From assembly GCA_965229345.1 (NCBI GenBank), contig OZ245872.1:2604001-2668000 (forward strand): DNA of 64,000 nucleotides, written 5' to 3'. This DNA comes from PBB1 sp965229345 (GTDB lineage Bacteria; Pseudomonadota; Gammaproteobacteria; Burkholderiales; Burkholderiaceae_C). The notes beneath the pieces are model-generated. The model did no database searches. It saw nothing but the letters and a program-made list of their open reading frames with translations, and was not told the origin of the DNA. Shown one piece after another: positions 60,543 through 64,000 of this stretch (positions within the stretch are counted from its first letter, which is position 1; each line of letters begins with the position of its first letter). The translations under genes and the position numbers were made by a program.

Positions 60543-63500
60543 TCAGTCCGCTTCGATCACCGCGCCGGTACCGGTGACGAATGCGCTTCGAACCACGGCC
60601 CCTGGCTGCCAGCGCGACACGGCTTGCCGGTAGCGCGCGAGCTGCTGTCGATAGGCGTCGAGTTGATGCGGGGCGTGGCTGAGCTTGTAGTCGAGCACCC
60701 ACCAGGTCTCGGGCTCACCCTCTAGTGCCCGGCAGTGCACGAGACGGTCGATGCGCAGCCACTCGCCGGCATCGACCACGCTGACCTCGTTGGCGGCCCA
60801 GATCAGCCCTTGGGCGTCGAAGAAGCGCTGGCACGACGGACTGTCCAGGATCGCGCCGGCCACCTGCCGGACGACCGGTGCATCCGCACCAAATTCGCGG
60901 GCCGCGGCGCTGCACAGCGTTTCGATCGACGGCGCCTGCTGCAGCCCCTGGCGCACCGCCCATTCGAGCACCCGGTGCACCGCCTGTCCGAGCCGGCTGG
61001 CGGCGCTGTCGCGGCTCGCCGCATCGCGCGCACCGGCTGCCGCGAACGGACCCGGTGGCTCTGCCTGCCAGCCTGGTAGCACCTGCAAGCGCACGGGCGG
61101 CATTGCGGTCTCGACCGCGGCAGGCGGTGCCGGCCCCGGCGATGCGTCGTTGGCATGCGGCTCGAGCCGATGCCACCACGAAGGCGATGGCGCCGCGTGA
61201 TGCGGCGTGGTGGCGCTGAACACGATGCGATGCTTGGCGCGGGTCATCGCAACGTACAGGCCATTGAGCTCCTCGCGGCGCCGGGCGGCCTGTTCTTCGG
61301 CGAACAGCGTGGCCAGCGACGGCGGGCACCTGGACTCGGTGTAGACGAAGGCGCAGGTGAGTGGGTGCGTGGACGCCACCGGCCACTGCACCAGCAGCGA
61401 GGCACTCTCGGCACGTGGCGGCTCGGGCTGGGTGTCCATCACGAACACGACTTCCGCCTCCAACCCCTTGGCGCCGTGGATGGTCAGCAGTTGCACCGCG
61501 TCGGGCTGCGCCGGCACGGTGATCGTCAGGCGCCGGCGGCGCAGGGCACGCACGAAGTTGTACGGTGTCGCGCCGCGCGCGCCATCGAGGTTCAGCGACT
61601 GCGCAAGCAAGGCCTCGATCGCCGCTTGCGCCGTCGCGCGGCGCGCCAGCGGCACCGCAGCCAGCGTGCGCGCCATCACGTCACCCTCGGACACGATGCG
61701 GTCGAGCAGGTCGTGCGGCGGCAGCACGCGGGCGGCCTGGTGCCAGTCGTTCAGCAGGTCGCGGGCACGCTGCAAGGCGGCACCCGGTTCAGGCAGACGT
61801 TGCAGTGCATGCCACCACGCCAGCGGATCACGGCGGCGCTGTGGCGGGGCCTCGACGGGCAGATGCCCGCCATCCACCGCGCTGGCCTCCTCGGCCTTCG
61901 CGGCATCGCCTTCGGTGGGCGCGTCGGCGCACGCTGCAGCGCTGGCAAGGCACACCAGGTCATCGTCGCAGCAGCCCAACACCGGGCTCTTGAGGGCCTG
62001 CGCCAGCGACAACGCATGGCCGGGCGAGGCCAGCACGTCGAGCAACGCGACGAGGTCGCGCACCTCGGGTGCGTCGAGCAGCAAGGCCTCCTCGACCGCC
62101 GCGCACGGCACGCCGAGGCGAGTCAGCGCAGCCGCTGCCAGACGCAGCGATTCACGCTTGCGGCACAGCACCTGCACCTCGCCCGGGCGCACGCCACCGG
62201 CCAGCACGGCCTGCACCGCCGCCGCCACACGATCGGCCTCCTGCTGGCGCAACCGCTGCTCGGGCTCGACACGCGGCACGGTCAACGTGTCCCGCCAGGT
62301 GTCATCACCCGCTTCGTCCCGGCGAACTTTCGGCTCGCGCAACACCAGGGGCAATCGACTGGCACCGGCCCCGGGGACAGCGCCCAACGCGGTTGAATGC
62401 GGCCGGAAGCCGGAGAACTGGCCTTCGCCGTGCGCCTGAGCGAACACCGCATTCAGCACCGCCAGCACCTCAGGCGCATTGCGCCGCGTGTGATCGCAAC
62501 TGAGCACGCTGCCTTCGAGGCCGTGCTGCACGAAGTCGCGTGCCGCCTCGAACACCTTGGGCTCGGCGCGTCGGAAGCGGTAGATGCTCTGCTTCGGGTC
62601 GCCCACGATGAACACGCTGGGCGGCCGCTGTCCGCTGGCGCCACCGCCCGCGCCCGCATAACCCGACAGCCAGGCCCCCAGCGCATGCCACTGCAGCGGG
62701 CTGGTGTCCTGGAACTCGTCGATCAGCAGATGCCGCACGCGCGCGTCGAGCCGCTCCTGGACCCAGCCCGACAGCGCCGAATCGCCCAGCAATGCGACCG
62801 CGCAACGCTCCAGATCGGCCATCTCGACCAGACCACGTGCACGCTTGTAGGTCGCCAGTTCCGCGAACAAGGCGCGCGAAAGCCGCACCATGCGCAGGTG
62901 CTCATCGCGCGCATCGTGCTGCGCCACCGCGGCGCGCACAGCGGTCAGCACATCGATCGCGGCCTGCTGCTCGGGGCTGTCCCCGAGGCCCTTGCGAGGG
63001 GTGTCGGTCTTGGTGAACAACGCCGCCCACAACGCGTCGAACAACGCCTCGGCCGACGACGCTTCCAGGGTCGTCCAGGCGGCTTCGATGGCGCGTGCGG
63101 CATCTGCGGCCTTCTTGCCGCCTGCCGCGCCCAGCGCCGACGCGCAACGCTGCAGCGTTGCACGACATGCAGGCGCGTGAATCCACTGCGCGGGGTGTGA
63201 GGCCGCATCGACCCCCGGCCAAGGCGCAACCGGCGGCGCCACACTGGGCTCGAGCGTGTCGGCAGCGTCGGCAAGCTCGATCTCCACGCGCTTGGTCCAG
63301 GCCGCATCCAGCCATTTGCGCAGTTGCGAGCGACCGCGCTGCTGCACCAGGCAGTGGTAATCCGCGCGCAACACCTCGCTGGCGACCACCGCCGCATGGA
63401 AGCGCCGATACACCTCGCTCTCGTGATCGGCCAGGTCGTCGATGATCTGCGCATCGCGCTGGATGCCGAGCTCGATCAGCAGGTCCAGCGGTGCGGCTTT

Positions 63501-63944
63501 CAACAACTGCGAAAACCAGGCGTGGAAGGTGCGTATCTCGACCGCGCGGCCCTCCTGCTGCAAGCGCTGCTGCAGACCGGCCAGCGCAGGGGCCAGCGCC
63601 TGCGCAGCCGCGGCGTCCAGACCCCGCTGCTGCAAGGCCAGCGCACGATCGGCGTCGCTGCCCACATCGGCCGAAAAAGCCGCGAGCCACTCGTTCAGGC
63701 GCGCGCGCATCTCGCCCGCAGCCTTGCGGGTGAAGGTGATGGCGAGGATCTCCTGCGGCCGGGCACCGTCGAGCAGCGCGCGCAGGATGCGCGAGACCAG
63801 CATCCAGGTCTTGCCCGCGCCGGCGCAGGCCTCGACGACCACGTGCCGACGTGGATCGCACGCGGTGGCATAGAAGGCATCGGCGCTGACCAGCACCCCG
63901 TCGATGCGGTAGGCGGGTGGCGGCAGGGACGTGGGCGCGCTCAA
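60543..63944 (-). CDS. UvrD-type helicase-nuclease of the AddA/RecB class
   Basis: A 1133-residue double-strand-break repair enzyme. Walker A is ACAGAGKTW (from 39), with TRKAAGEMR (Ia), LLIDEFQDTSPLQW (II), VGDPKQSIYRFRRAE (III/IV), LLTIHGAKGLEAEVVFV (V) and VAMTRAKHRIVF (VI). A C-terminal RecB-like nuclease is seen in LRIDRLVHCRA and WWVLDYKLSH (Asp then D-x-K). The TTG start overlaps the stop of the upstream AddB-like gene (TTGA). The class is clear; orthology with AddA is from motifs and context. Confidence 0.85.
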   Translation of the reverse strand: MSAPTSLPPPAYRIDGVLVSADAFYATACDPRRHVVVEACAGAGKTWMLVSRILRALLDGARPQEILAITFTRKAAGEMRARLNEWLAAFSADVGSDADRALALQQRGLDAAAAQALAPALAGLQQRLQQEGRAVEIRTFHAWFSQLLKAAPLDLLIELGIQRDAQIIDDLADHESEVYRRFHAAVVASEVLRADYHCLVQQRGRSQLRKWLDAAWTKRVEIELADAADTLEPSVAPPVAPWPGVDAASHPAQWIHAPACRATLQRCASALGAAGGKKAADAARAIEAAWTTLEASSAEALFDALWAALFTKTDTPRKGLGDSPEQQAAIDVLTAVRAAVAQHDARDEHLRMVRLSRALFAELATYKRARGLVEMADLERCAVALLGDSALSGWVQERLDARVRHLLIDEFQDTSPLQWHALGAWLSGYAGAGGGASGQRPPSVFIVGDPKQSIYRFRRAEPKVFEAARDFVQHGLEGSVLSCDHTRRNAPEVLAVLNAVFAQAHGEGQFSGFRPHSTALGAVPGAGASRLPLVLREPKVRRDEAGDDTWRDTLTVPRVEPEQRLRQQEADRVAAAVQAVLAGGVRPGEVQVLCRKRESLRLAAAALTRLGVPCAAVEEALLLDAPEVRDLVALLDVLASPGHALSLAQALKSPVLGCCDDDLVCLASAAACADAPTEGDAAKAEEASAVDGGHLPVEAPPQRRRDPLAWWHALQRLPEPGAALQRARDLLNDWHQAARVLPPHDLLDRIVSEGDVMARTLAAVPLARRATAQAAIEALLAQSLNLDGARGATPYNFVRALRRRRLTITVPAQPDAVQLLTIHGAKGLEAEVVFVMDTQPEPPRAESASLLVQWPVASTHPLTCAFVYTESRCPPSLATLFAEEQAARRREELNGLYVAMTRAKHRIVFSATTPHHAAPSPSWWHRLEPHANDASPGPAPPAAVETAMPPVRLQVLPGWQAEPPGPFAAAGARDAASRDSAASRLGQAVHRVLEWAVRQGLQQAPSIETLCSAAAREFGADAPVVRQVAGAILDSPSCQRFFDAQGLIWAANEVSVVDAGEWLRIDRLVHCRALEGEPETWWVLDYKLSHAPHQLDAYRQQLARYRQAVSRWQPGAVVRSAFVTGTGAVIEAD

Positions 63945-64000
63945 CGCGGCACTCCGGCGGTCTGCGGAAGGTCGGCCCACTGGTCGCGCCGGCACAACCC
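63941..64000 (-). CDS. C-terminal end of an AddB-like nuclease (continues beyond the window)
   Basis: The last 19 codons of an upstream reading frame end at TGA, overlapping the TTG of the helicase gene. The peptide GLCRRDQWADLP matches the C-terminal part of PD-(D/E)XK/AddB-type proteins, whose last iron-sulfur Cys lies in ARGLCRRD. Too little is present for more. Confidence 0.55.
   Translation of the reverse strand, partial: GLCRRDQWADLPQTAGVPR

Overview
The window is 64 kb of high-GC, tightly packed bacterial chromosome. The gene content points to a betaproteobacterium of the order Burkholderiales. Markers are a class I PHA synthase, the rpsF-priB-rpsR-rplI operon, cysI-DUF934-cysHDN, a PEP-CTERM/PrsT surface-protein system and a gloB/methyltransferase/rnhA neighbourhood. 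The Leptothrix/Rubrivivax/Ideonella group is my best guess, but the genus is inference. No rRNA, tRNA, insertion sequence, prophage or CRISPR array was seen.

Layout. 1-2.4 kb: start of phaC, a small membrane protein, pgeF and a Nudix hydrolase. 2.4-18.1 kb: a complete Lap-type adhesin system, with ABC exporter (lapB), adaptor (lapC), a 2482-residue RTX adhesin, c-di-GMP receptor (lapD), periplasmic protease (lapG) and TolC-like channel (lapE). The adhesin has a TAAG motif at residues 105-108, the kind of site LapG cuts. 18.2-22.2 kb: prsT and a PEP-CTERM surface protein, each behind a sigma-54-like promoter. 22.4-30.9 kb: assimilatory sulfate reduction (TauE/SafE permease, cysI, DUF934, cysH, cysD, cysN, cobA), then ferredoxin fdxA and a ferredoxin-NADP reductase-like gene. 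31-41.5 kb: a single-domain response regulator, rbgA, and a six-gene operon for an acetophenone-carboxylase-like ATP-dependent carboxylase (two HyuA-type, one HyuB-type, one small zinc-type and one Apc5-like subunit) plus a CobW-family metallochaperone GTPase. A perfect FNR/Anr box sits in front of it. 42-53 kb: housekeeping genes (ribosomal proteins, a sodium:solute symporter with an EF-hand-like loop, rnhA, a methyltransferase, gloB, mltD, a MAPEG protein, recR, ybaB, dnaX). 53-56 kb: a divergent PurM-like protein, the 4.5S SRP RNA (ffs), a low-GC islet with one nuclease-like ORF, and murI. 56-64 kb: two tandem kinase-HDOD proteins, one with a degenerate kinase domain, then an AddA-type helicase-nuclease and the end of its AddB-type partner.

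How the parts work together. The Lap genes make a self-contained attachment and release switch: LapBCE exports and retains the adhesin, LapD senses c-di-GMP inside the cell, and LapG trims the adhesin when c-di-GMP falls. The adjacent PrsT/PEP-CTERM genes form a second surface/matrix route, probably under RpoN. The cys cluster turns sulfate into sulfide. No cysJ flavoprotein is visible, so the neighbouring ferredoxin and reductase are candidate electron donors. The carboxylase operon looks anaerobically induced and carries its own presumed metal-insertion GTPase.

The most interesting items are the Apc-like carboxylase with linked CobW GTPase and FNR promoter, the complete Lap switch, the paired sigma-54 promoters, the kinase/pseudokinase HDOD pair, the EF-hand in the symporter and the AT-rich islet beside ffs. 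All calls rest on reading sequence and motif recognition; no database search was run.
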